DNA of 60,000 bases from Apostichopus japonicus (taxonomy: Eukaryota > Echinodermata > Holothuroidea > Aspidochirotida > Stichopodidae): assembly GCF_037975245.1 (NCBI RefSeq), contig NC_092579.1:7441001-7501000 (forward strand), in the 5' to 3' direction. Made by a program: the position numbers and the translations under genes. Under the pieces are notes generated by a model. That model saw nothing but the letters and a program-made list of their open reading frames with translations, was not told the origin of the DNA and ran no database searches. Shown here one piece after another: positions 26,431-38,003 of the stretch (within the stretch, counting starts at the first letter, position 1; each line of letters begins with the position of its first letter).

Positions 26431-26803
26431 AGGGGCGTCGGAAGCTATTTGGGATTGGTACGGAAGATCAGAGTGTGGCCATCTACCATAATCATCGGGG
26501 GGGGGGTGGGGGACGTTTGGAAGGTTAAACTACGCTACGCGCCACCATTGGTTGGCGCGTAGCGTAATGGAGAAAATTTTGAAAAAATGCCTCCCAGATT
26601 GCAGGAAATGGCACTTCCCGAGCTTTTCTTCTGTGCATTCTCCCTTGTCTGTTTTTGTACCCGATTAATCTTCTGAAACACATTTTGAAGTATGTTTTCA
26701 TTTTGGTTCTTTATTTTTTGCCTTTTTTTCTTCTTAGTGCTACTTTTTCTCCTTTTTTTTTTGCGCCGTGAATATTGGTCCGGCGAACCGCTCCGCCGCC
26801 CCT
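26431..26803 (+). mobile_element. Nested miniature element (copy 3)
   Basis: The 373-bp unit has inverted ends AGGGGCGTCGGAAGC and, at the right end, AGGGGCGGCGGAGC (reverse complement). No clean 8-bp duplication is visible; only ATTAA occurs on both sides. It carries the best version of the hairpin at 26531-26566: 14-bp perfect arms TACGCTACGCGCCA / TGGCGCGTAGCGTA around CCATTGGT. It belongs to the same broad group as copies 1 and 2. Confidence 0.7.
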
Positions 26804-27212
26804 AATTAAGCATTACCCTGGTAACATGAGATTCTCAGCTGTTCGAGGGAACATGTACGTGTGTAGGCCTACTATAGGGCCTATATGAATACTATGAGGG
26901 TGCATATATATCAATACCGTGGGCGCAATAATACATTTTGTTGTTATAGGGCCAATGAAGCCTACAGTCAACTATTCTTGCTTTATAAAGACGGTTTATT
27001 TGAAAAGATCGCACTGCGTTTATGGTATAGGCGAGAAATGAAGCTAAAAAGAGCCGTACATTCACGATGATGCATAAATGAAGGCATGAAAATATTCTTA
27101 TTCCTGGCATTTGGTGGGGGGGATATGGTGTGTTACATCCCCTCCACCCATTTTCATGGGGGGGATATATCCCCCCCATCCCCCCCAGGATCGCCGCCCA
27201 TGCATAATTATG

Positions 27213-30200
27213 CTCATCATCTGACTATATGTAGGTTTGCCCTCCCCTGTATGGTTAGCCATATTCTCTGAAAAAAATTGCACTGTTTGGCAATGTTTCG
27301 GCTTTGAATTGTTGTACTCTCTCGCTGTCGAGATGCAGTAGTTTCTTTTGTTTTCAAAGTTACCATGTGTTTAATTGTTTCATGCAGCAGTACCAAAAGA
27401 AAAGGTACATGAAATAATATGTTGCTTCATTCAATCAAAATTACGCCAAATATGATGACATTAAGGCATATTTGTTTTCTTCAATATGTGGGACGCAAAT
27501 GTTTCTTCATTGTAGGCTTATGACTTAGCCTAACTCGCTATATTGGTTGGAACAGTCTAATGTTTGTAACCACACATTATAAATCTTGTCCTTGTATCGA
27601 AGTTATGTGTGCAATTATGTTGCGTGACTTGATCAGATGACGACCCAGTGACGTAGAATGCATCTTGACAACTAGTGCAGTACTTCAAAATTGTTATTTG
27701 AGTTTCATGCGGAATATGATTATAAATTTAATAATGATATTGATGACACGCAGCTTATGGGTTTAACTGGGAAACGAAACAAACAACCAACCGTTGCGTG
27801 TAGTGAAACAAGGCCGTATGGGGGAGGAGGGGGGCTGATCGGGGGTGGGGGCGCCCAACTAAAACATTTGTTACGTACATTTGTTTGCATAGTGGACAGA
27901 TTGTTAGCACGCTTCGCACACGTGTATACTCCCTGCTTTTTACCCGATGCTTACTTCTGCACTGCCGCTCGGTCCTCCGATATTTACCCCCCCCCCCCCT
28001 TCCATAACACCCCCCCCCCACCTCCACCCCCGTCCCCCTCCTTTCTCCCGACGAGAATTCTTGGATTTGTTACTGGTTTTCAAAGGGCATGCTGTTGAAT
28101 CACGGATGCATTAATGTTTCAATGCTGGGTTATTTGGTCAAATTCCATGCAGGGATAGCAGGCTGGGTAGGCCTCTAGGACATTGCAGTAATTTTCAGCC
28201 GTAAGTATTAACCTTTTCTCCATATACCAAGGAGCTGCGGCACAGCTCCCAGATCATATCAATAAGACACAGTTTTGGTCACGTAATGCCAGACGTTCTG
28301 GCCGGAATGTCAGGTTTACAATATTCCCCGTGATCAATATTCCAACCCTGTAGCAGGAAGGTGTTACCGAGTGAAAGCTCCCTGATTGTAATGTTGTAAA
28401 GTTTAACTGAAAACACCAAGAGTATTTCGTTTCGGTACTTAGATAAAGTAACATACAGCTTACAAATTTGACAATATACAAACTAGGTTTCTACTATATA
28501 CTGCAGGGAAATAATTAAAATCACATCATTTAGTGATTTCAATTGTAGAGAGTTCCCTTGATTGCATAGGTGAATACAATACAATCCGAAGACGCAGTTT
28601 GATGTGTTGCCGCGTGAGAGACAGTACCGTCACATTTGTAGATGGTGTGGCCTATTTATAGGAGAGGGGCTGTGACTATGTAAGAGGGTCTCTACCCCCC
28701 CCCCCCCCCACCCGTTTCCATGCTCTGTGTCTTGAGAAAAGCTTCGGTATCGTGGTTAAAACTGGGAGTTGTCCATGCAAGGAGTTGTCAAGGTAAGCGA
28801 ATTATCCGAATGATGATGAGACCACTGTCCTGATCATTTTGGTCACACACTAAAAAGGACTTGGTCGTTGGCAGAACTAGGAGAGAGATCACGTGATGCT
28901 ATGAGACCACGTAAACCATTTATCAAGAGAATTGGATCTCTCCAGGTGTCACAAGGAAAACTTGAACCTTCGTATTCTCTCTTCGAATAAGAAAAAACAG
29001 AAGGAAAAAATTCACATCGGCAGAAGAGTTCACTCTTCTACACTGCGATTCCTATGGGGAATTCCTTATCTTTAAAAACTTGAATAACCAAAACCTATAC
29101 ATTCCCAATAAGCGTATGAGAATGCCCCGAATGTAAGGAAACCTTTTTGTCTTGAGGCATCTATACCAGTTGCATTTCAATGCCTGAAACCTTTCCATGT
29201 GACCTGTTCGAACTTCAGGGGATTACTCAATTCTGTTTTATGGTATCGTCAGTAGGGCTCAATGGAAGACAGCCGGGGGATAATTTGTCTACGCGTAAAA
29301 GTACACCGTTAGGATCATATAAATTAGTGATCCCTCAGGTTACAAAACATTCTAGGGGTACAAAGACAAAGGCTAGGCCGAGTTGCAGTGAGAAACGCCA
29401 CTTGCGCCGCGGCACGAAGATGCGACATAAGTAACCCACCGAGGACCGTTGTCAATTGTCTCTTGCTTCCGTTGCGAATTAACCAAGTCGCCAGGAGCAG
29501 GGCTCCGGGGAGAAGCCCCAAACCCACGAGATTTTCCCACCGCGAGCGTGCTCAGGAGAACCGCAGATGTACTTTGGACTTGCTCAAAGTCGTTTCAAAA
29601 GCAGGGTTGGAGAGGAAGCTTCATAATGACCGCAAAAATTAGTCGGTATAGCTATATGTTTAATTCGATCTTGACGTCAGTCTCATTTGCATGTTTCTGA
29701 GGGTTTTAAATAATATATTAAATGATATATATAGCTACAGTATGTGACACTTCCGCTGTTCTCAAAGTTTGAAATATATTGTGGTAGCCTATACGCCTGG
29801 GCAAGACAGTCCTACAATGATCTTTCACTGAATTTCAGTACTTTCGTTTATTGCGTCACTGGTTAATCTTTCCTATGTTATATCCTTGGCGCACAAGCTT
29901 TTGATACATTAATGGTCGTTGATATTGCCACCAAAATATGCTAGAAAATTCAATAATGGTCACTGCTGTTCAAAGAAGCAATATCAAAGTAATAGTCTTC
30001 GCTGGAGTACCGGATTATCTTCTAATTTCTCAGTTTGGATTATCAGAATATATATTAATTGCAACATTAAAATCTGAGACATAAACTCTTGACCAGTTAG
30101 AAGTCATTAACTCATCAATGCCATGGTTACGAGTTACGTGGAAACATATATCATTCTTCTTCCATACGGTAATAAAGAAAATATGATTACATTTATACAA

Positions 30201-30936
30201 TATAGGCTATCCGTGGACTCTTCGTGATGCGCTCTAGGTATAACCATCGTTCACCAGTGGTGTTTTAATTTACTTAAGTTATTCCCCTTTTCCTGGGCAA
30301 GTAAGTGCATTGGCCATGCGCTGCATGGAGCGCTTAAAAGGTCATTAGGTTATTGCCTCTACATTCAGAGAGCTATAGGAATTGCTAGCAAAGTATACTT
30401 TCCAGGAGGTTCTGATCCTCCAACGAGTTTCCAGACATTGAAAATTGTGCCAACAAATGACCATTGAAATTTCCAATAGTGTCATTTAACTTATAATTTC
30501 CAAAATATTACTTTCTAACATATTTAAGGGCAATGCTGATGACCTAGACAATTGTTGATCCCTATAGGGTGGTTTCATGTCAACTAGCAGTCACGTGATG
30601 CAAGCCTGCGAAGTGCGCACCACCACGCGCGACGTTTAGAACTACAAGCGTAAAAAAAAACCGGGGGAACGAGCCATGGTGATGGGGACTATTAAAGACT
30701 AGTGAAAACAAGGCAAGCATTGAAAAGCAATGCTAATACAGCTAAATGATTTTTTTGTAAAGGATAATGGGATATGGCAGAGAATCTGTTCACATAAAAT
30801 GAGAGAACCAACGCCGTCATCAACCTCTCGGCCAGGTCACTGTTCATCAAGCCTATCTACATCTATATCAGTGATCATGTGATTATGACGATGGTGTGTC
30901 TAAGGCTATAGTCATTGAGAGCTCCACGTTCTAGTG
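27213..30936. other. Intergenic DNA with C-runs and a GC-rich island
   Basis: It contains C-runs at 27987-28022 and a C15 run at 28695-28709. Between about 29,240 and 29,640 it becomes GC- and CpG-rich with overlapping 70-85-codon frames, but none matches a family I know. Two TCACGTGATGC words lie at 28890 and 30592. No exon is called. Confidence 0.45.
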
Positions 30937-31125
30937 CAGGGCTTCCCAATTCATATTCTGCGAGTTCCAGAGAATAAAAGACATTGCTTGGAGAGCCAAG
31001 AGCCAGACAGAATCAATATCTCACTTTACCTATAGATTGAGCAATCAATTTACAGGGTAGGCCAGGGAGCTTCCGACTGAAGGCTTTAAGGGTCCGTATT
31101 TCCGATCACAGAGCAAGATTGTGGG

Positions 31126-32681
31126 CAGTGTTCGATTTTTCCGGTATCGCATCGCAAAATGCGATCCAAAACGACAAACTTGCGAGACGTTTCCAAATCA
31201 GCATCGCACATTGTGCCGATTTGTGCGATACAAATTCCTAGTCAGATTTGGGAGCAAACACTCAAACCTTAACTTACGAACTGTCGATCACAATGAAGAA
31301 GTTATAATTTATTGAGTTTATACTCAATGTACAACTTATTCACTTGACCGTATAGCGAAAAAAAAACCTGAAAAAATAATATCCTACCATAGTTAAGTGT
31401 AAAGCAAATAGCCTAACCACCTCGGCGGTTACGGATCTCACGTAACTAAAAGGTTCCCTGGCAACGTGCCAAAAAAATGTTAACAAACAGGTGTTACACA
31501 GGGGATGAGCTCACAGTTGTTGCGAAGGTACCTGTGCAAATTCGCAGCACATGTACCGTGGTACAGTAGTTGGGTATAGGGTTAAACACTGCAGTTGTAA
31601 AAATGTACGCATAATGCACGCTATTCATTGTTAGGCAGTCTAGAAACGGGGCTTTGCTGAACGTTGTTTGTTTCATAATATCGGAAGTTTTGTAAGTTGC
31701 ACTTTTTAAAGATTGAAAGACAGATTAAATCTCTTTTCATTTTATAACATAATATAGCTACTTTAACTTGTCATTTTAAAATTTTCATCAGTTTCGTGAC
31801 AATTTAAATAAAAAAAGGTTGTCAGTATTTTGCATCCTCAACTGCGAATTTTTTCATCGCCAGACATCGCAAAAAATGACAACAATTTTCGGGGGCTTTC
31901 GCCCCCAGGATCCCCACGAGGGGTTCTACCCCATGACCCCACCATAGCCCTAAGACGGGCCCCTGGACACCACGCCTTTATGCTCGCACGTTACGCGTGC
32001 TAGGCAGGCGAACACCGGCGGGAAATCGGCAGTGTGTTCGCGGGAAATTGAACAAGGTTTTCCAACACTGCTGAACTGTGCAGTTACTGTATGCATCACG
32101 TTCAAGGTTTTCACGGAGGCCTTTGAGGAAATGAATGGTTAGTACAGTGTATATATGCTGCACTAATGCTGTGTGTAGGCCAAGGTTCACGAAGGTCATT
32201 GGTTATATTTGCGCGCCGTAGACGTGTTTTTAGATGTTACGGAGAGTCAGGTTTCCATGGATATTAATAGAAAATGAATCTGAGTTTAACTGACGCTAAA
32301 GAAATGGATCGTCTTGGGCAGATTAACAAATCATTGCAAGTATCAATAAGTACAGGTAGCTCTGCTGTTAAAAAGAAAAGTTCAATATCGGTTTGCTGTT
32401 ATCGGCAATTAGGCAAAATTTTACCGATACCGATATGCTGCCGATATTGCAAATATCGGCCGATACCGATATTGAAAACGATTATCGTAGCAACACTAGT
32501 ATAAATAATAATAATAAACAAACATTTTCTAGTTAATACATTAATCGCCAACATTTGGTCCGTTTTGTGGTAATTTCAATACTGCTATTCAATATTGGGG
32601 AACTGCTATGCAACAAAAATATTGTGTAGCAATTGTCGAAATTTGTTGCTATGCAATTTTTTGGCCATAAGTCGAACACTG
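31126..32681. mobile_element. hAT-type transposon, 1,556 bp, nested
   Basis: It has perfect 10-bp inverted ends CAGTGTTCGA (31126-31135) and TCGAACACTG (32672-32681). The flanking 8-bp direct repeats ATTGTGGG (31118-31125 and 32682-32689) are perfect. Both features fit hAT. No intact transposase is visible; the 73-codon minus-strand frame at 31978-32199 has no recognisable motif, so it is non-autonomous. It contains a GGGGGCTTTCGCCCCC palindrome-like block near 31890 and an iterated ATCGG/CCGAT block near 32385-32500. Confidence 0.88.
32383..32500. repeat. Iterated ATCGG/CCGAT block
   Basis: At least eight ATCGG or CCGAT words in both orientations occur within 120 bp, ending with AACGATTATCGTAGCAACAC. 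I recall blocks of this type near the ends of hAT elements in several animals; that is memory, not a search. It may be the end of another element inserted in the 31126-32681 transposon or its own subterminal repeat. Confidence 0.65.
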
Positions 32682-33542
32682 ATTGTGGGCCGACATTATT
32701 TTCCCGTGGGCCGGAATGAAGTCATTCGCAGGCCGCAAATGGCCCTCACCCCTACAGGATTTAGTGCAATATCACGATTTCATTTTCAATTATTATTTTT
32801 GGCCGCTGAACTTAAATAGTTACAAACAGACACTGCTACATTGTGTCATGCAAAACACATGTGATTTTTTTGGGCAATAGTGAGAAGTGTATTTGGCACA
32901 ATAGAGGATGTGGGTATATGTATTACGTATATACATGTTTCCCAGAAGAGCACGAGGTGCTACTCGAGTACCTTGCGTATGCTGTTTTAGTTTCCGTCTG
33001 CCAAAATATACACAGTGTCGGGCAAAACGCAGGCAACTACATACTACAGCAGCTCCGCGGTTGTATAGCAGTGCTACATAATTACAGCCTAAAGTTTTCG
33101 TATATTCAGAAGGCAACTCCCTGGTATGAAAGGCAACTCCCGGGGATAATAGCGATTTTTTACTTCTCGTTTCATCTTACAGCCTGAAGGCAAAGCTCAT
33201 AGTTGGTCGTCATCGATAGGTCATTATAAACTGGTTAATTATTGTCCGTTTGTGTGTTTAAATTGATCAATGGTCGATCATCTCACTAATTTGCTATAAT
33301 TTGATGCCCTGAAGCGTTCTATTTGGCGTTCCAAGTAACCATCGTTAGTTAGCAAATCGGAGATACATACATCATAGCAACCTCCAGATAAAAGCTCATC
33401 AAAGGTTATAAAAGGTGTTTACGAATACTGTGATTACAAAAGCGGTGTCTTAGAAGCAATGTCTGAGGCATCATATTACGTAATGTCTGGGGTTTTGTGG
33501 GACGACACTGCTGTGGTTCACTTCAGGGAGCGCTCTAACGTC

Positions 33543-33591
33543 TCCTCTTGTAGAGTTCCTTTATAGTATAAAGGAACTCTATCCTCTTGTA
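33543..33591. repeat. Palindromic mini-insertion A
   Basis: A perfect palindrome with 15-bp arms and a single central G occupies 33551-33581 (left arm TAGAGTTCCTTTATA). It is bracketed by the 10-bp direct repeat TCCTCTTGTA at 33543-33552 and 33582-33591. The structure looks like a tiny insertion with a target duplication. Confidence 0.8.
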
Positions 33592-33593
33592 CA

Positions 33594-33632
33594 CTTTAAG
33601 CAGGTAGTTGTCATGGAACTCCCTGCTTGAAG
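33594..33632. repeat. Palindromic mini-insertion B
   Basis: CAGGTAGTT...AACTCCCTG (33601-33625) forms a 9-bp stem with one mismatch and a 7-bp loop. The flanks CTTTAAG and CTTGAAG match at 6 of 7 bases. It starts two bases after mini-insertion A ends. Its arm sequence is the same as that of mini-insertion C. Confidence 0.6.
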
Positions 33633-36600
33633 TGAATAACCAGAAGTGAATAACCTACAGCCAAACTCTTTTTTTTTTGTTCGAAGAATAAAAAGTCAAG
33701 AACATAAATGAGGACCAAAATGAATAGCATGGTGATCTTACTGCTCGTTTATTTGCAATGTCAAACACGTTTTCTCACCAATGTTTGCAATGTCTGAGCT
33801 TTCAGGCGGTTTAGTGGTATACACAGATCGACGGATGGGAATCGAATTCAGTTCGTCGTTGGCCAATGAATGAAAATAAAAGCTTAGCTATGCGTTCAAG
33901 GCATATTGTGGGTACCAACCACATTACCTCAACTGACACACCGTCATGAGCTGTCTTTATTGGTGACTTCCCTTCCGGGGGCCCCTCCCTCCCCCACCCC
34001 GTCAGACGTATTTTTTTTAAAGCATGATCAATAAGAAAGCAGTCGCACCACATACGTAACGATCACTTGCAGCATGAACTCTTCTTGTAAGGAGATTGAA
34101 GTTACATGATCCGTCCACACGTCTGTTGTGTAGCACTAATTTTGTCGGAACGAGCAGAAAGCAAATGGATTTAGATCTTTATAACTCGATTGCAGCGATT
34201 CGTTAAAAGCCCTCCTCGCAACCCCACCTCCGACCACCCCCCCCCCCCCCCACACACACACACTATCAATCATCCCACATACCTGTGAAATTCTCAATTA
34301 AATTTAAATAGATGATTGTGCAATGTCCTGAAGACAAATAAATGACGGTTTTTGCTATCAAAGAGTTTCAGAGAACTGATGAAACCTTCGCTAACATGAT
34401 ATAAACCTTAGATGCACTGAGGGTGTTGCAGCATCATATATTTGGTAGAATGTTTATTTGAAATGGCATTTCGTTTTCTTATTTCAAGAAAGGAAAACGA
34501 CCAAAGCGGTTTTCAGTTCACTGTTTGTCTGTCATTTTTAATCAGACGTACCCCTTTAAGAAATCATCTACCTTGGTCAGATCATATTTTAGTTACCAAA
34601 ATGACTGAGTTTTGCAAATTTTTCCTCCACGGTGTTATCATTTGCATTGATCTCTCTCTCTCGGCTCAAGAAGGAGCTTTAACAAAATTTCCTACGTTAC
34701 ATAATCGTTAAAGTCACAAATAGTAGATTGTTTCTCTTTTTCTTAGTGTTAATATTGTTTTGGCAAACACAATTTCCATCAAACGCACTCATTCTGGCGA
34801 CGCACTCATAAAAACTAAACCACTTTTCTGGTCCCCCCAAAAAATGCCAACTTCGCTGTTATCTCGCAATCAACAGTGGAGAACCGTTGTAGGATATCTG
34901 GGGGCAGCATAACACAAATAGTGTGCGTGCCTATGAACTGAGGGCGGTATTGCGCAACTAACGCACAGATAAATTATTATGATTTATCCATGAACTAATG
35001 AAAGCATTCACATGAAATATAGGCCCGTCTAATCATTTGATTCCGTTAAATAGTGTCATGCTGCTCTTTCAAAGGCTAGTTATCAATGTTACGCATATCA
35101 GGGCCTCCGACAATAAAAGGGAGGGAGTATGGAGGGGGAGGGGAGCTTTTCCAGTAATTTTCATCGCAATAACTTTCAAAATGGTATGGGGCCGCCGCTA
35201 ATGGCATTTCTTATCACCACTGAACATTGATCTGACATCTGCCCCTCGTACCCGAAACTAGAGATCGATTGCATTATTTGCGTTTGATGGGCAGCTTGAA
35301 GCAAGTTTATCAATCATACCATACCTGGCATACCAGCTATTGCATAAAACAAAGTGATTGCAATTGATCATTTTAAACCTTTAGAAAATCTCTGAGCTTT
35401 CTTTTCCCAATTAATGATTTTTAACCGATTCCGCTCGATTCTAACAAAGTTTGCTACGCTAATATGCTTGCAAGCATTAATTCAAATACAAACAACATGT
35501 TTCTCGACAGTTGGAGAGGGAACATTAACGAAATGTTAAGCTAACGAATCGGGTTATTTTAACAAGATTAAGCCAGTCAACTGACTAATAAGTGATCCCT
35601 AGCCACATTTGATTCATTCAACAGTAACATTATACAAAGAGTATTTTTTGTGATGACCATTATTGACTTCAAACGATTCTCCGCACTAATGCGGACCTTC
35701 ATATCAAGTTTCAACCATTAAAATGAATCACGCTTTGGCGCGCCGTTTGTTCTCAAGTGTAATGTCATTTCGATAATACGATGATAAAATACAGAATAAT
35801 TGCAGGAAAAGGTGATTTTGACGACACTTTAACAATTCCATAACAAGCCCTTCATTCCCCCCCCCCCTCCCCCCAGAAATAGATGTCAGAAGGTGGTCTG
35901 TGATGACAGCATGGTTCATGGTAGCTATTATCTAAAACCTTTCCTTTTCACATGACAGTGAGTCAGTGTAACGGTCGAAATATATCCTCGGATCACCAGT
36001 TTGAACTTCAAGTTTCATAAGAAGCAAATTGTTCTACAATGTTGTATTCTACAGAGCAGATAAAGCATTTGTAAATTTTAAATGAGAAACATCATGTTTT
36101 TAAACTCATTTGCCAGTACGTCACTCATTCGCAGTTGTCGAATAAATTCAACAAAAGTTTGTAAAAACAGGAGGTGCTTTTTCACATACTGTATAGTACA
36201 CAAAATTAAAGAATTTTGTTGTTATATTTGACCAATGCTATAATATTCCTGGCACTGGCCAAAACAAAGAATAGCTGAAAGTGCTTGCAACAAAACTGAC
36301 CAACTCATGACAAATGCTTACATATTTGAGAGTATAGGCTACATTTCAGTATCGCCACCAAATGCAAAACCAGGCTAGAAAGTCAGATTCTGGTAACCCA
36401 TGCTCAAATTTCACAAAGCGTTTTACACTGCTACTCTAAACGTGATTACCCACACTGACATAATTAATTGTCTCTTTTTATACTCCTCAGTGTGTTGGAA
36501 TAATACTTGGGAACAGACCACTTGGAAAATACTCAAAGAACAGCTATATATACATTTTCAGCGTGCTAAAAGTTCGGGTCAAGACTTATGATGACTTGTA

Positions 36601-36689
36601 AATGGCCACAAAGGTTGAATAGTTTTTTAAAAAAAAAAGCATTGTTTGACTGCTTGGAAATATCAAGGGAAAACAATTATTGCGACAGA
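33633..36689. other. Intergenic DNA, no gene seen
   Basis: It contains a C15 run followed by (CA)6 at 34237-34262, a GA/G-rich stretch at 35120-35145 and C-rich tracts at 35858-35874. Open frames are short and carry no recognised domain. Confidence 0.5.
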
Positions 36690-36734
36690 CTTGGTGCAGG
36701 GAGTTGTTATAGAATAACAACTCCCTGCTTGGTG
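36690..36734. repeat. Palindromic mini-insertion C
   Basis: Perfect 15-bp arms (GCAGGGAGTTGTTAT at 36696-36710 and its complement at 36714-36728) surround a 3-bp loop AGA. The 7-bp direct repeat CTTGGTG flanks it at 36690-36696 and 36728-36734. Removing one repeat and the 31-bp insert restores a simple sequence. The arms begin CAGGG, as hAT ends often do. Confidence 0.82.
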
Positions 36735-37995
36735 TTACATGTTCTTCAATCATGGTCAACGTTGAATTTCGGTACCATCAAACGATGCCGACTTTTTGCT
36801 TCACTTTTTACACCCAGGCTATAGGCCGATCTATACGGCGATAGGCTACCAGGTTCTAAATAATCGATACAAATAATGTCAAAAGACGTAGAAACAACCG
36901 TGTTGATAATAAATATATGATACATTGATATATCAGAAGCTATAAATAATAGAACATAGAACTCCATGAACTAGAAATGAAAATGGCCAACTCAGAAATT
37001 TACAAAACATTTTAAGTTGTGATTAAACAATATTTTTCCTATTCCGGATAGAAACTTTAATGGTTAGTATTCCAAACTAAAACAACAAGTGGATAAATTA
37101 GGTGACAATATTTCGACCAAGTTTTCCGAGAGTTCTTGGGTTCTAACAAATAAGGAGATCCGACCGGTGACTAGGTCTACCATGGCAGTAGCCAACATGA
37201 CAGATTTCATTTTATTAAAGACTTACCTTTCATCGGAAGTTGAGTTACTATAGATTTTTTGTATTCCCGTGATACTGTTCTTTGATGGGCATTCAACCAT
37301 TTCAGAGTAACCGGTATAGTCTATAGGCGTTACCTCCATCTCGTGGATAAGTTCATCGCTACTGTTAGTGTTACAGAGGTTACAACACGACTTGGTTTGA
37401 CATTTACTTCTATGTAGCCTACATTTCCTATATCAGCATGAGTACAGTGCAGTGGTTGCCTATCTTGTTCAAACAAGTCCAAACACGTTTCGATTTCGCG
37501 CGTCAGTGAGTAATGTATGGCGCTCTCCTCAAATCAGAAATAGTAGAAAGCGTCCAACACGGCACACACTCACACACACACACCAGAACGGAATTTTTTT
37601 ACAAACTGCAAAATAACCATATTTTCATTAGATGGATAGGAGAATTAGGGAATGGGAAGGGTTATCGGTTAGGAATAAAAGCTGACTTGACGTAGGCGTA
37701 ATTAAGTTTCAATCGAGGTGCCACAAAATGGGGTGACTGGTACTGGGCTACTGGCGTAGGAGCTGTGTGACGTGTTAGGGAGGTCTGCACATGGTTATAA
37801 CATTGATTGAGTAATGAAAGTATGTTACTCTTTATCACATCTGTCATTGTGAAATGGCTTTACAACTTTAAGTACCGTGGCCTTCAATAAGATCATGTGT
37901 AGTATGTGCTTGTTTTCAGATACACGCAGTTTACACAGTAGATCGGTCACCAACCTTTTAAGTGATTCTGGAAACGTATATTGAGCGGTAATTTG

Positions 37996-38003
37996 TGACG
38001 TCA
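37996..38003. promoter_or_regulatory. Full cAMP-response element match
   Basis: TGACGTCA occurs here, and also at 29672-29679 and 42367-42374. The match is exact but short, and this copy is far from any gene start. Confidence 0.25.

Larger units (their letters stand above)
25986..27202. mobile_element. hAT-type non-autonomous transposon, 1,217 bp
   Basis: The ends are a perfect 15-bp inverted repeat: CATGGGCGGCGATCC at 25986-26000 and its complement at 27188-27202. Perfect 8-bp direct repeats CATAATTA flank it (25978-25985 and 27203-27210), the target duplication length of hAT transposons. Just inside both ends are GGGGGGGATAT tracts, so the inverted similarity continues beyond 15 bp. No transposase is seen. 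A second, smaller element with its own ends lies inside (26431-26803). Given the perfect ends and duplication the insertion is probably fairly young. Confidence 0.88.
30937..32758. mobile_element. Older hAT-like element hosting a nested one
   Basis: The left end CAGGGCTTCCCAA and the right part with GGCCGCAAATGGCCCTCACC look like the two ends of a hAT element. The flanks TTCTAGTG (30929-30936) and ATTTAGTG (32759-32766) match at 6 of 8 bases. The sequence is split by the 31126-32681 insertion. Boundaries are tentative because the ends are not clearly inverted copies of each other. Confidence 0.45.

Noticed and set aside
26853-26890. Palindromic AGGCCTA/TAGGGCCTA pair as a mini-insertion
   Set aside because: No flanking direct repeat; better treated as one instance of the over-represented TAGGCCTA octamer.
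27691-28098. 135-codon frame rich in Gly and Pro
   Set aside because: Open only because of G- and C-runs; the opposite strand is equally open. Low-complexity shadow.
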